64,000 nucleotides of DNA, taken from contig WARS01000026.1 of assembly GCA_008933995.1 (NCBI GenBank), forward strand, positions 5,160,501 to 5,224,500. The letters run 5' to 3'. This stretch comes from Datnioides undecimradiatus. Taxonomy: Eukaryota; Chordata; Actinopteri; Lobotiformes; Datnioididae. The notes beneath the pieces are model-generated. The model made no database searches. It saw only the letters and a program-made list of their open reading frames with translations, and was not told the DNA's origin. Shown here in pieces: positions 1-13,210 of this stretch; position 1 is the first letter of the stretch; each line of letters opens with the position of its first letter. A program made the translations under genes and the position numbers.

Positions 1-3000
1 CATTGTTGTCTAATCACTTCAGATGTATTAAGTTATGATTATCTTGACCTTTCCTGTGAGGATACCTGATCTGTAGAGTTTGAGTGCTCTGCTGTTTGAC
101 TAAAAGCTTTTTCTATTTATTGACATTATTTTTGAATGATTGATTCTCAAATAATATCTAAGGATACTGCATGTTTAGATGTAATGCCAAAGTTCCTATT
201 TAATCTAAAGCATCTTTCTGTATTTATTAAGGAGTGACTGAACCTCTGCATGTTAATAATGTGAAATTGGAAAGGCCCTGAAAGCTTTTGATCATAAATA
301 AAAAATACACTCACATCTTACGTAAGGTGTGTTTGTCACACAAACTGTTAAACCAACATAATGAAGAACTTCTGTTAAACTTTTTGGAAAAACTGAGCAT
401 TGATTATATTTCACAAAATGCTTTCACACTGGGCCCCACAACCAAATTAATTAGGCTCTAGCATTGTGACTGTAAATCTCTTTCAAACTGCCATGAGGGA
501 TTTGCATTTTATGTGACTTCATTTACATTAGTCTCTGCTACTCTTTGGCTTATGTTCTCACTGAACAAAGACAGATTTCTAGGTTTCACATTATCTTTTA
601 AAAAGGCAGTGAAGCAGTAAAGGAATTAAAAAGTATCATTTTATCAGGGCTCAGTACATTTAGTCATCAGCACCAGTGAAGATCTTAGAGAAATTACTGG
701 CAGAGGTGGAGCAAAGATTGGAGAGCATGTGGAAACACTAAGCTTGGAGTTGAAAGAAGCTACAATTGTGTTCACAAAGAGTTTCCACATCACTCACACC
801 AACCATTAGCACAAAGCCAAGACACATTCAAATCACTTTCTCTAAACCAGAACTGTCAAAAGAGATGCACACAATTCTGTGATGACCTTTGATGTGATGA
901 TAATAGACACGAATGTATACCTATTGCATTTTACAGTTTAGTGCACAGTAAATGTGATGATTTAAGGCTGATGAAAACTTTGCATCACCATTTGAATTGA
1001 CATCTCTGTGGTTTTCAGATACACAATCATATTTCCAACACTGTCAGACCTACATCTACACAGAGTGATGTTTCTCTTTCTTTATTCTACATGTTTTTCA
1101 CCGAGAGCCATTTGTGTTATAGCAAATGTGGTAGATAACAAACAATAGCCAGAAAATATTTTCTTGCATTTCTTTCTTCTTAGGATTTAAGGTGACATAA
1201 ATCACAAGTTAAGTCAGATATCACAATGTCCTAATAGGTTTTGTATTTCTCTGTCAGGCTGAAAAAATAACAAATATTTTCAGTAATTGCTGAATATACC
1301 ATATCACATTGCAATATCAGTGTGGTTTATGGTTTTTTTTTATTTTGAAACAATGCTATGAATAATATTTATATGCACTTCACTGAAATTGAAAAGTACA
1401 TTGAGGGAGCTGTGGTGCTTACATTTTCATTGTTCTTTATGTTTTATTGTCCTTACCTAACCCAGCCCATAGCATAGTTTCACTTGCATGTGAAGGAAAA
1501 GATTTGAGTATACTGGCTCTAAACAAATCATTTCCTTAATGTGCAGCATTGCATGCCTTGTTCACCCACCCTTGTGTGCAAACACAAACACTACGAACAT
1601 CCACTTCCCACTGTAATAACTTTTCCCAAATCACCCCAAATCTCCTCCTTGCCTTACATGAACAAGTTTAGCTCTGTTTCCTCTCTGCTTCCTTCTATTC
1701 ACCTGATCCCTAGAGGGTTTTAGATGCTTTAGAAAAAGTACCAGAGGGTGGGTGTGGAAGGGGGGAGTCTTTCAGCTTCATAGCTGGAAATAATACAGCA
1801 GATGCTCACAGAGTCTGAGCAAAGTGCTGGTAAGACTGGTCCTGGAGAGACTGCCAACAGTCTAATATTAGCTGAGCACATGGCTGTCTTTAGAATCAGT
1901 CACTAAGCTGGCTAAACTTAGTTCATTGCTTCCCAAGCCTCTCTCCAAGTTCCTTTGCTCTACCACTGACCTCTGCTGGGTACTCTGGTGCCTGGGGAGA
2001 AGTTGGACTGCCTTTTGCAGTGATGAGTGAATGTCTCTGTGAGGAATTTGCAGAATAGGGGGAAAATAACTCGGTCCCTAAAAGGAAAGTGTGAGCACCA
2101 TGAGGAGGTGGAAATCAGAACAAAATGTTCTTCAGCTCATTTATCGGATTAGTAATCATTTGTAAAAAAAACCAAAACAAAAAAAAAATCTCTTGGATTT
2201 TCTTTTAGAAACTAGAGCTTTGGTTTTGGAGAAAAACACAAAGCTGGTGTTAAAGTATGCTGTGCTGCCCTCGTCTGGTAAAGCATTTTAAAAATTCTTG
2301 TATATCTGAAAGGATAAAGGAAAAACAGTAAAACTGCTCATGCTGCTACCCCATCCTGTTTGCCTAAGAGGCTTCCCTTTCCTCTTTATTTCTCCCTATC
2401 AGCTTCATTTCTGGTTTGGCTTCTCACAAGCGGTAAATCTTTGCCCCCAAGCATGCCCTTTTTTCCTCTTCCTGTGTTTCATATCAGTACACACTCACAG
2501 CCCACCTCAGGCTCTTGTGTCTAAACATAGCACCTTTTGAGTAATGGGTCAGGTTAATGTGATGGTATAGGTCTGATCTGATGTCCCAGAGCCAAAAAGG
2601 CCACTTCTAACAAGGAATTGGCTCGGGCATTTGATGGATTTAGCAGGATTATATTGTTGGAGGTGTGTCAGCTTCAGATGGGTGATATCACCAACATATC
2701 TCTGTTCATTAACTCTTCAGAGAAGCTCAGCCACTATAACTGTCATCTGGATCAAAGTGCTTTCAGATAAATGTCTAATTTCTAACAGTAGCTTTACCTA
2801 GCCAAGATGATGGCGATGATGATGGAGATATGATATAGAAATTATTTGTTTAGGAACAGTGTAAGCACAAAGCATTTGAAGTTGTTAATCATATGTTCCA
2901 CTTAAAAGTGGAGACAAGTAAGACGAGAGCAAACAAGATGTGTCTGGTTGTAAGTTTGTAGATAGATTTGTAGGTGACGTAAAGGAAGGACAATTTTATG

Positions 3001-6000
3001 AATAGTTCAAACATGAGCTCTCTGAATACGTTGTTGAACTGTGCCACATAAACAAGGCTCACGGTCAAGAACTGCATTACCCAGGTTAGTCAGAAGGGGA
3101 CACTCTGCATCTCTCTATCAGAGAGTATAAAACGGGCCACACTCATGTGCACAAAGTCACACATTGGCCCTGCTGGATCAACTCAATATCAGGGTTAATC
3201 TGTTTACATGCAACTTTGATACCACGTGATTGAGACCATGATGCTTTGAGCAAGCCTGTTAACTTGCTATTCACCTGCACATATGGGATTCACCTCCTTA
3301 AACAAGACTGTTGTGGTCACCGTTCAAGCTGAGGGCTTCAGCCAATATGAAACTATTAAAAAGTAATTCAGGCATCTTAGCTAGCTTTCTCATAACTGTA
3401 ATCCTGAATATAGGATTACTTGGTTTATTTGAAGATGTGTCATTTATATTGACACAAAACTCCTTTTCATCAGGCTAAAAAGACAAGTATATGAAGTACA
3501 ACTAAAATGGGGTTGCTGAACAGGAAATATGCATGCTCCCCCTTGAACTGTGTTAGAGCAGTAAAAAAAAAAAAAAAACAACAACTTTGTATGTTTGCTT
3601 TGTTTCCCTAATATGCAGATTTTGTAAATGATTTGTCCAACATTAGCAGCACCTGTGTGTGTGTACCATGAGTTGTGTGTGTTTGTGCTTTGTTTCTTGT
3701 ATTTCTTTAGCCTTTGTGTGCACACAGACCATCCATGTGTTTCATTTCTGTGTGTGTGTCATCCCTGTCATGGGAATAATTACAACCAAAGCCCCCTGGC
3801 TTAGAGCAACAGCAGGGTTAGTTTGTTCTCCCAGCAAATGTATTTCCATGGAAAAACAGACCCAAAGACACTGTCTCCCATCACACAGACAAACTGAAAT
3901 TATTCAGACAGGGGGTCCTCAGCAGTACAGCAGATTTGGGAGCCATATCCTCCATGATTCAGTCACAGCACTTATTTGGACCGTTTGAGAGGTTTGCTCT
4001 GACACAACAGACGGACAGCAAAGAGCTGTGGATGGACAGATTCTGAGAGAGCTGTGGAGACAAGTGAGAAAGAGAGAGAGGAAAGAGAGAGAACAGACTG
4101 TAAGGGGAGCAAGGTTGGCTGCTGTCTGTTTCTTTCCCTTAATCCGTAAATCTTCTATAATCAGGATGAGAGGGAGAGAGCATGTAGCCTGACTTAGGAC
4201 AGCAGAGTCTATGTTGGGACCTGGACGGATTGCCGGCTGATGAGGCAACCTAACTGGCCAGGAGAGATAGAGGGAGGGGTAAGGCATTCAGATGGAGGAA
4301 ACTTAAACGTAGCCAGTTTCTGCCAAGAGCCAACAGGAAGAGTGGAGATCCAATGTAGGAAGATGGAGAGCAAGTGAGATAAAAAAGGAGAAGAGGACTA
4401 ACCCATGGCTGGCTTGTTTTAGGGTGAGACTTTGACTATTACTATTTGCTCTAAGAATGGTTTTCACTTTGCTTTGCCACCACCAGTTGCTTATTCTTAC
4501 ATCTTCACAACACAGTTTGGATACTCAACAGAGACAAATCATACTCATGATTCAACAAGAGAAGCATGACCAGATTGAAAGGTGTTGTTCAGCAGGAAGT
4601 GTGAGGCCACAGTGGCACAGTTAAAAGTAGGAGCTTTCTATGTTTGTGCAGAAGGCGGAAGAGAGAGAAGTTTGTGTGATAGCAATCTTCATTCTTCTGT
4701 GTGATACAGCGCTGAAACAGAAGCATATGTTTGAGAGACTGATGTGGTGAGCAGTTACATCTGGCATTTAACGAGTTTTTTTGAAAAAATGCTCTAATAA
4801 CTTAGCATTAACTGAATAACTGTCAGCAGGTGCAAAGTTACCTCTGTGCAAACAGTTATCTGTGTGAATGTGTGCCTAGTGTAGATATGGTGCAGTAATG
4901 TATGCAGGGCCAAGGCAGCTTGTTAAATGAAACCGCCAATGCCTTAACTGGAAAGCACTCAAGCACTTTCTCACTCTCATTTCAGCTTCCTTCAAAAGAT
5001 GATGCATGATTCAGTCCATCCCATCCTAAGTCTAGATCCTGAGAAACCGTGGTTTGAAAACAACTTCATGCAAACGTAACATTTAGATGAATTTCCTATC
5101 TGCAGAAAACCAGTAAATACCCAGTGCGCTTGTACTGCAGATCAGCGTGACACGGTTAAGACACCATGACAGATGCTGTCACTAGCCTGGCCTCCCGTTG
5201 CTTCCGGCACCATATGGCCTTTCTCGACCCAGTACACTCCTCCTACTATGCCTTCATTCACATTACTCTCTCAGACTGAGCTTCTTCATATTAGCGGCAC
5301 TTCTACACCATTTACTGTACTGTACTGTACATTTTTGCACTTGAGTGTTACTGAGTACTACTAAATATTATTACTAAATATTGTTTTGATAGTGCTTCTT
5401 CTATTCTATAATGGACTGGGCTAGGGAACAAACACTGGCAAAAAGCATGTTATACAGTCAGCTAGCCCATCTTGTAAATCAGAGACTTACGGATCAGCCA
5501 CTTTGACAGGAGGGCTGAGATGAGGTGAAGCTCCTTATCTTCTTTAGGCATCGTGCCTTATCGACAAAGCCCTCTCCAGTATTCGGATCTATTTAACATG
5601 CCAACTCCAAAGACTGCCATTGTTTTTTTAAGCACTTGAACTAGGATTACACGCTTATTTTAAGGAGAAGAACTCATATAAACTAGATAACACGTAATAA
5701 AATCCAGTTGTGATGACATGCCTTTTGCATACAAATACTTCCACTATGTCACAAATGTTCATATGCATAGTATTTGTTTAGTCTCCACCTACTGTAGCAA
5801 GTTTTGCAAAAATGGCATTACAGTTATCTAAGTTAAAAATTAAACTCTCCCTGGGCCAGAGATTCAAGTTTGTCTTTTCTTTATTTGGTGATGAGCACAC
5901 AACGTTTGATGGGCGTGACTGTTAAATGTCTATAAAATAAAGTTTTGTTCATTTTGTGTCCATGATAACAACACTTTATATTTTTCCTATTCAAGATGTG
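1..6000. other. Intergenic sequence upstream of the ANKRD33-like gene
   Basis: AT-rich, low-complexity-bearing sequence with stops in all frames. The open frames present are short, lack plausible splice-linked partners and resemble no family I recognise. It contains A runs (for example near 2170-2190 and 3563-3577) and a GT-rich patch near 3655-3760. The last 100 bases probably hold the 5' UTR or an upstream exon boundary of the ANKRD33-like gene, but I cannot fix the transcription start. A 12-codon upstream ORF (5996-6034) precedes the chosen start and would matter only if it is in the mature mRNA. Confidence 0.6.
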
Positions 6001-6057
6001 GGTGGTGCGCTGCAGACCTGACACCCAGGTGTGATCCCAGGCAGAAGGTGGGGTCCA

Positions 6058-8472
6058 ATGGCCACTGCAAATTATGACCCCCACCTGGGTGCTGGCCCCT
6101 CTGAAGACTCTGAAATCCTCCTGGATGATTCGGACTCAGGCAGTGTGCTTTCTGATGATTCAGTGCTTCCTGACTATGAAAAGGATGACGATCCTTCGGA
6201 GCCAGCTAAAACATTGTATGAGGCCTGTGCTAAGAATGACCCAACATCCCTGCGCAGCATCCTTGAGAGAGGAGTCACTAAAGAAGAGGCCATGGAGCTG
6301 GACATCAATGGCCGGGTGAGATAGATTTCATTTTCCTTCATATCACACAGAGATAGTGACTTTGACCGAACCTTCGAAATCTATATTTCTGAAATGTTGT
6401 TTTAAACGCTTAAACTTAGAGTTCAATAAGGGGTCGTTTATTTGTACTTTGTTCCCTCTCAGAATGGACTGATGCTTGCTGTGGCTAATGGATTCATAGA
6501 CATTGTCACAATGCTGCACACGTGTCCATTCATAGACATTAATCACCAAGATAATGATGGCAATACTGCCCTCATGATTGCTGCCCAAGCAGGTATGTCT
6601 GATGAACTTTGTGGCAGATAATGGTTACACCTAATCTCATGTCAGCCTTTCCATATTAACATAATGTTGTTGTTATCTTTTCAATTTAGGTTTCAATTCC
6701 ATTCTAAACTATATTATTAACTACTACGATGGTGTAGACACTGAGGTCCAGGATCCACGTGGCTTCACTGCCCTCATCAAGGCAGGTCTGCAGGGCCGAG
6801 AGGAGTGTGTGTCTGCCCTGCTAATGCATGGTAGGTTCATGATACATAAGGCCTACTATAAACTTTGCAATAGTCCTTAACTTTGACAGGAGGAACATCT
6901 GTGTATACACAAGGACAATATATTTATTCAAAGGCAGTCAGTCTAGATTTACCTGCAGACATTCACCTGTGGTACACAAACAAAATTCACAGATCAGATG
7001 CAACAATAACAACTATTGGGTGCAATTCATAAACTTGCCAAGGAAAACACATGCCAAAACTATAAATGTTGTATACATGTGATATACAGGGTAAACCAGG
7101 ACATCTGATCTGTGAACTAATCTGGTCTTTCTCCGGGCTGCAGGGATTAGTCCTGTATAAACTGTATTTAGGCCGGCACTATAAAAATTCCAACCACATT
7201 CTATTCGAAGTCCAATTATGTCAGAGACAGACCGACAACATTAGTCCATAATCTAGTTGTGTTTACTGGCAAACTTGAGGCATGTCCTGAATGCAAGCAT
7301 AAATCTTGTATTTGTTTTAAAGCTTTGATTATTCATAAAGTAGACACAAAGTCTTTGAAATAGGCTTCCTGTAATAATGGGTTAAATTGTTACAACCAGA
7401 TAGCATAAGAGCAAATCTGAAGGACTCTAGGCCTTATTAAGTATATTGGTTTCACCCAACTACAGTCTCTAACCTATTCTGCTGTGAAATTAACTGATGT
7501 ACTTCTGGTAGTGTTGAGCTACATGTCTATGGGTTGCACTCTAAAAGCGACCACATGGTGGAGTTATTTTACCAGGTTGCAGAGTCCTCACACGCCTCAG
7601 CATCCAAGGACTATTCCTGATATATTCTCTGTTTTTTTCCATGTGTAGGTGCTGACATAAACGCAATGGACCTGGTCCATGGGAGGGGTCTTAAAGATTG
7701 GGTTATTAGGACAGGAGGGTTTGAGACTCTCCAACGAATACGGCGCCTGCAGTCTCGTCCTGTCGCTGAGCAGTTCTGTGAAAGCTACATTCCAGAGTGG
7801 CCTGAGCTGAAGCATCTTGTGGCAAAAGCCACTGCCAGCAAAACAGCCAGTCAGAAACTGAGGCAGCGCTTGAAAGACAGCCTTTCTTTCAGCTTCCCTC
7901 AGGACCCCCAAGATGATGGGGTTATGGACCACATGGTGAGGATGACCACAGGCATCCACAGTCCCCTGATAGCCACTGGTTGCCGTCCACTCTGTCCCAG
8001 CAGTCCCCCGGAAGTTGGCAAACGACGGTTTGCTGTCCCTGAACTGCTCGAAAAGCACAGCAGCAAGGAGTTGGAGGAGAGCACAGTGTCCCACAGTAAA
8101 GGCTCCGTCACCTCAGAATCTCCCACTGCTGTGTCTGCAACGTCTGTGTCTCTGACCTCTTGCTGCCAAGACTTAGAGCGCAGGGAAAGCGTGCAGCAAG
8201 GTGGTATACGGAGCTTCATACCTCGCAGCATGGCACATAGGAACAGCATCTTCCCTTCAGGCTGCATCCCCAAGATTGAAGTGACAAAATCTGGGGAGCC
8301 AACGCCAAAGAAAGAGAAAAAGAAGAAAAGGCAGAAGGGCTACCTGGAGCCTCCTGTGTGGAAGTACAAAGAGGCCAAGGAGGAGAAAAAGAAAGAGAAG
8401 AAGCAGCAGGAAAAGGAAAAAGAGCAACATAAAAAATGTAAGACATCCAAACGTTCATCAAGCCAAAAATGA
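6058..8472 (+). CDS. ankrd33: Ankyrin repeat domain 33-like protein (photoreceptor ankyrin repeat protein), 4 exons, 450 aa
   Basis: Coding exons 6058-6315, 6463-6592, 6690-6830 and 7649-8472 join in frame (1353 nt) with GT-AG borders throughout. The start is the ATG at 6058 (context CCAATGG). An acidic, serine-rich N-terminus (about residues 15-50) is followed by about four ankyrin repeats (about 52-190) with typical signatures such as DNDGNTALMIAAQAG and DPRGFTALIKAGLQGREE. A long tail follows, ending in a lysine-rich nuclear-localisation-like segment (about 395-450). In mammals ANKRD33 is a photoreceptor-enriched nuclear/cytoplasmic protein that represses CRX-driven genes; that role here is inferred from family. 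The position next to acvrl1 matches the human order ANKRD33-ACVRL1-ACVR1B. Teleosts carry several ANKRD33/33B paralogues, so the exact paralogue is uncertain. An upstream coding exon cannot be excluded. Confidence 0.88.
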
Positions 8473-10230
8473 AACATAGTTCTCTTTTCTTCAGAGAATT
8501 TCACTGTGATAATGCCATGCATGAGGGATAAGCATTTGAAAACAGTGACTCTGAGGCCTGTTTTTTAACAGAGCGAAAAGTTTAAGCACAAAACAGGCGT
8601 GGAAGCAATGGACAAGCAAAACCCATAGATGGGTTTGAGCTTTTGCTCAGCATGAACATAAGAAAACTAACGTGACTTGAATTAGATATGACATATTTTT
8701 CAGGATTACTGGAGAGCTGGAAATTATATTACTCAAATGTCAATTTGATTAAGCATGGCCGTTTCTTAATGCAACTTCTGTCTGACAGATTGGTAGATGA
8801 GGTTATACTGAATGACAAATGCAATTATTTTAATAATCTCTGTACTGTGAACAATTTCCAAATAGTAAGCCATATGGTATTCAACTGAAAGACAACCAAA
8901 GCAATCGCATCAGTTGATGCAAGCTGCATCAGCACCCAACTATTTTAAGGTTTTTAAATAGATGATCTTTTACTACTCTACAATGAGAGTAATGACATCA
9001 GATCAAACTGACCAAGTGTTACAGACATTTGCACATTAGTGGAGGCACTTGAGGAAATACACAATACATTTGATTTGTTTGCAGATCCTAATACGAGTTG
9101 ATGCTTTTGTGTGATGTCTTCAGTCCAGAGGTGAAATCCCTGTTTTAGTTTTAAACCATTTCAACTTTACACAAACCATTTTGACCCAAAATATATGATG
9201 ATCCATTCAGACAGTAGTTTAACACGTTTGACTTTTGTAGACTTTTGTTGCTTCTGTAAAGTTGCTGTAACCTTCCCGTCAATTGCAGAATCTGTAGGAC
9301 GCTTTTATTCGTCAGGATTTTGCTCCATCAGTTCGGCCAGAACAACAAATGGAGTTGTTGGCAAAGATTCAAAAACAGGAAATGAATTATAGCTATGTCC
9401 AATGATGATCAAAACTGCTTAGTCAGTAGACATCCTGCAAAGCAGGACAAAGGTTATGTTACTTCTGAGCTTACAACTATTAATCGAGCCTCAAAATGAT
9501 TAGTCATTTGGTTAAAGTCAATTTCACAGCTATTTCAATGTTATCAAACACTTTCATTTTCGTTTTTCTTATGCAAAGGTTACCCAATCATCACTGTTTG
9601 CAACATGTAGCATCAAATGGATGCCTTCATTATGCCTTTCTGATGGACCTTTAGTTCTCCAAACTGCTTGGCTGTGGCATGTGCATGATATTTAACAATG
9701 TAGATACAGAAAAAAGGAACTGAGCCATAATTCATAAATCAGTCTGATCATGACAGAAACTGCTCGCTGGTATCTGACTCCTCAGTCTGACAGTGCTTAA
9801 GTTGCCTAAGCACAGGTTAGAAGCTATGATGTTACTCAGGAAATCTTTTGTTGAAAGTATGTTGAGCATTATACACTAAGCATCTATCAAGACATGATAA
9901 CTCTTTTAAGGGTCTCTCTTGAATTGGAATAAAAATGTCATATGTACTGATCAATTTGTTTGTTAAACTGATAACTAATCACTCATATAGCTTTAAAAGC
10001 AATATATATTCTTATATCTGATATGTTCCAATGTATCATGTGAGGGAAATAATGTGTTAAGATGCTGTTCATTTAAAAAGTAGATGTGCGTTTCTGGGGT
10101 TGTTTATCTGAATGTGAAAGTAAGAGACTTATAAAGTTCAGTTCCTCTACATCTTGATAAAGTGTGAGACAGAGGAAAATGTGTATTTGCGTCTGAGTCT
10201 GGAATAAATTTACTGACCTTTGCAAGTCAC
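8473..10230 (+). other. ankrd33: Probable 3' UTR of ankrd33
   Basis: About 1.75 kb of AT-rich non-coding sequence follows the TGA stop. Two canonical AATAAA hexamers lie in it, at 9928-9933 and 10203-10208; the second is the last before a long stretch without one. The length is inferred, because no transcript evidence is available. Confidence 0.45.
10203..10208 (+). terminator. ankrd33: Candidate polyadenylation signal of ankrd33
   Basis: AATAAA, 1.73 kb after the stop codon. An alternative proximal AATAAA is at 9928-9933. Which is used cannot be told from sequence alone. Confidence 0.4.
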
Positions 10231-12480
10231 TTCATTTATAATTCTCTGTGCTGTACCAATTTGGTGACCAGAAAGTGCCACAACAATGAATATGAGTGTA
10301 CGTTTGGTTACAGGATAAACTCCACATTTGGTATGTGACTGATAAGCCTCTGGTCTGGCACATAACCTTATTTACTCTTTCACATTACATTAAGCCTATA
10401 ATGCGCTCTCTAGAGTGACATGAGATGACTTTTAACCCAGCATGTAATCTTTTAAACCAATGTGCTGTACATAACAGTTAGCCTTTATTGGTAGTAACAG
10501 AAAATCAAATAGCTCCTCTGATGTGCTCAAGAATATTTCATAGAATTTCTGATGTAAAAACATAGCTGCAGCTGGTCACTCTAAGAGAGACACATTGTTG
10601 AGTTATATTTTCAGTATTGTGGCTCACTTCCTCTTCACAGGGGGAGAACTTGGGTACTTGAGGTCAGCTCAAAATGAAAAACCCATCTCAAGTTAAAAGA
10701 AGGAACACATTAGACTTTAACCATGATATCTACAGAGACTACAGAGAGATCTACAGAGGCTGTGTGTCCTCTAACATATATGACACACTGGACCAGTTTG
10801 TGCACAATCTGACCATTGAAAATTTAGTATCACCTTGTAAAGAATGCATATGACTAAAGTGGACATTACATTTTGACTTTATTTTCTGTGTGTGATGTTG
10901 TCCACAGCTAAAACATTGATTGTACAAAAGTAATAGTGTGGTTTATAATAAAAGTGCAGGTTAAAGAAGACTTCTCTTCATCAAGAATTTGCTTGTGAAA
11001 AACTGACAGCATGAAAAAATGTCTGGTGAAGCAATATCGCATTTCCTCTGCTCCAGTAGATAACAGAACAAATAGAGGCTTTTCAGTAAAAAAGAAAAAA
11101 AAAACCTTAAGGGAGTAGGACAGAGTCTCTCTTTGAATCACTGAGATTAGTAGAAAAGAAAAATAAGTGCTGATTTAAAAAAAGAACAATTTGCTCTCTT
11201 TTCTACATGACAGCTGATGTGAGAGCTTCCAGCTGTTCCTTCAGCCATAAGCCAAAAACTGAGAGATTACAGAGCCTGAGAACAAGGAGGGGAATTTATA
11301 TTACAGACATGAAGACATCTCTCTCAGGCTCTGCTGAATGAAGTGTTTTCACACAGCGCAGGGTCTGTTTGGCATCTGAGAGACAACTGTATTTGACATT
11401 AAGACACCCTTTGACTGCCACAACTGTAGTAAAAGCAAAAGTAAAAGCACTTGAGCATCAATGTGTGATCCTCTATTTGAAAGGTTACGTGCATTTTAAA
11501 ATATTCACAAATTAATTGGACACGCAGATTGAAAGGATTAAGTGATTTCTTAAAGAAAAAAACAATCTTAGTCCTATTCCACTCACAAATGTGTTTTGAT
11601 TATTGTTGTCTCAATTGGCTGTTTTAACTTCACTGTGTAGACAAAGAAAGGCTGTTTTCACATAAATCTGTTTAAGGTGGGAAGTTTTTTTGTGTTTACC
11701 TTTAAACCTGAGCTTAAAACAAGTATGTTTGAGCAATATTTTTTTCACATCACAACTAGTTTTGAAGTCAGTTGTGCCTTAATATGCAACATACACATGT
11801 CATGTGAGAATCTCCAGTGACTTTGCTTTTCAGTAAAGTAAGTGATATCTTGTGTCCAGCAGTTAAGAGGTTGGGTTTTTTTTTTACTTTTTTATAACCG
11901 TATATCAAATGACAATGTGAAAGCAATGTGTGCTTTAAAAAACTTTATGGCAATTTTCAGCTCACTGTTTTGGCCGTCTGGAATTTGTTTTTGTTTGCTC
12001 TGTCTGCTTTCACAGCATTGTTTTCAGAGGCAACACACAGCTGTTGTCATTTTTTTTAAAAAGCTCCAAGAACCCTCTGCTCAGCTCATTTAGTGACTAC
12101 ATAGTGAATATTGTAAAGTATTTATCCACTGAAGAGCTTATTATTTCTATAAGGGATTGGTAGAGACCAAAAACAGAGCTAAAAGAAAGTTTTAAAAGAC
12201 TTACATAAACACACCTCTTAAATTGCTTGATATGTTATGACAGATTTAACTCTGAGGCTACTTTTTGTGATGAAAAACACATGGCCCAATTTATTATTTG
12301 AAGCATTTTCTTATGTTTTTAGAAAATGTCTGGAGAGGATCTCACCACTGTTAATATAATGCATTAATCCTCCATTGGCCTCTGATGAAGTGTAAGAATT
12401 TGGTTTAATAGGAGATATATTTTTTTTTAATGTAGCAGTTCTTGTTTTACTTGGAGAAATGTTATTGTATCATCGTGAGG
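10231..12480. other. Intergenic sequence between ankrd33 and acvrl1
   Basis: AT-rich sequence with short homopolymer runs and no supported coding exon, RNA gene or recognisable repeat. It probably holds distal promoter sequence of acvrl1. Confidence 0.5.
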
Positions 12481-13210
12481 TCTTTGAAGCACATTCCTGA
12501 CAGTGCAGTGCAGACACCAGTCCACGGGGGAAAGAGGAAAATGAGAGGTTCAGCGAGCAACAGGAAAACCGCTATGAGAACACATTCCAGGCTGAGCGGC
12601 AGTCTGGGGGGACAATGAGGGGTGGGACAAAACTGTATACTATTTAAAAAAATGTAATCGCGACTTTAGATCTGGACCATAGACTACAGAAAAACATGTT
12701 CTCAGTTAATGGGAGAGGAGTGGCAGAAAGCCCTGAATCGTGAAGCGGAAGGAGGCTGGTCAATTCAAACCGACGACGATGGTTAGTGTCGTCGGTTTAT
12801 CAGCGCAGATTTGGACCGAGATGAGATAGGCTACAGCCCGCTGTCTGTCCCTCTGTCAAGACACAACCGCCAGTGAGTTTCCTTTATGCATTTATTCCTC
12901 ACTTCTTTTCACATTTAGACGCTTTTTGTCAAGCGAGTGAGCAGCTTTAAAGTTTTTCTTGGAGCAAAGAAGAAAAACGGCGGACGAAGTTTCCCAGAAA
13001 CTACGGTCGGTCGCCACCGAAGCAGGAAAGGATGTGAGCCTCCTCTGGATGTAACATCTGCCGCTGAAAAGTCAGTCAAATCCACTCCTGTTATGGAGAC
13101 GCTTGTTTTTTAAACGTCGTTGAACTACTTTTATCCACCGAGAGACACTTGAAGCTGACTGTGATATGGGAGACGCGCGGCTGTCAAGTTAAAAGGCGAG
13201 CAGAAAACAG
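12480..13210 (+). promoter_or_regulatory. acvrl1: Probable acvrl1 promoter and non-coding first exon
   Basis: Base composition changes sharply here from AT-rich to CpG-containing sequence. The block ends in a strong splice donor, ACAG|GTAGGAAACG, with the exon ending at 13210. The first coding exon of acvrl1 begins at 17201 after a good acceptor with only two bases before its ATG, so an upstream non-coding exon is required; this block is the best candidate. It also contains a perfect 11-bp inverted repeat at 12767-12798. The transcription start is not determined. Mammalian ACVRL1 likewise has its start codon in exon 2. Confidence 0.6.
12767..12798. repeat. Perfect 11-bp inverted repeat (hairpin) in the acvrl1 first-exon/promoter region
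   Basis: AAACCGACGAC at 12767-12777 and GTCGTCGGTTT at 12788-12798 are exact reverse complements separated by 10 bases. If transcribed it forms an 11-bp stem with a 10-nt loop in the 5' UTR; if not, it is a candidate dyad binding site. Confidence 0.85.

Noticed and set aside
3919..4287. 122-codon minus-strand open frame upstream of ankrd33
   Set aside because: Composition follows a purine-rich plus strand. It resembles no family and no linked exons are visible.
2146..5649. CRX-like GGATTA/TAATCC hexamers upstream of ankrd33 (2146, 2646, 3413, 4140, 5644)
   Set aside because: CRX regulation is attractive for a photoreceptor gene, but about three such hexamers are expected by chance in 6 kb and more in AT-rich DNA; the sites are not clustered.
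7597..8273. Minus-strand open frames across the last ankrd33 exon
   Set aside because: They are shadows of the real plus-strand coding exon, which carries the ankyrin and lysine-rich sequence and correct splice phase.
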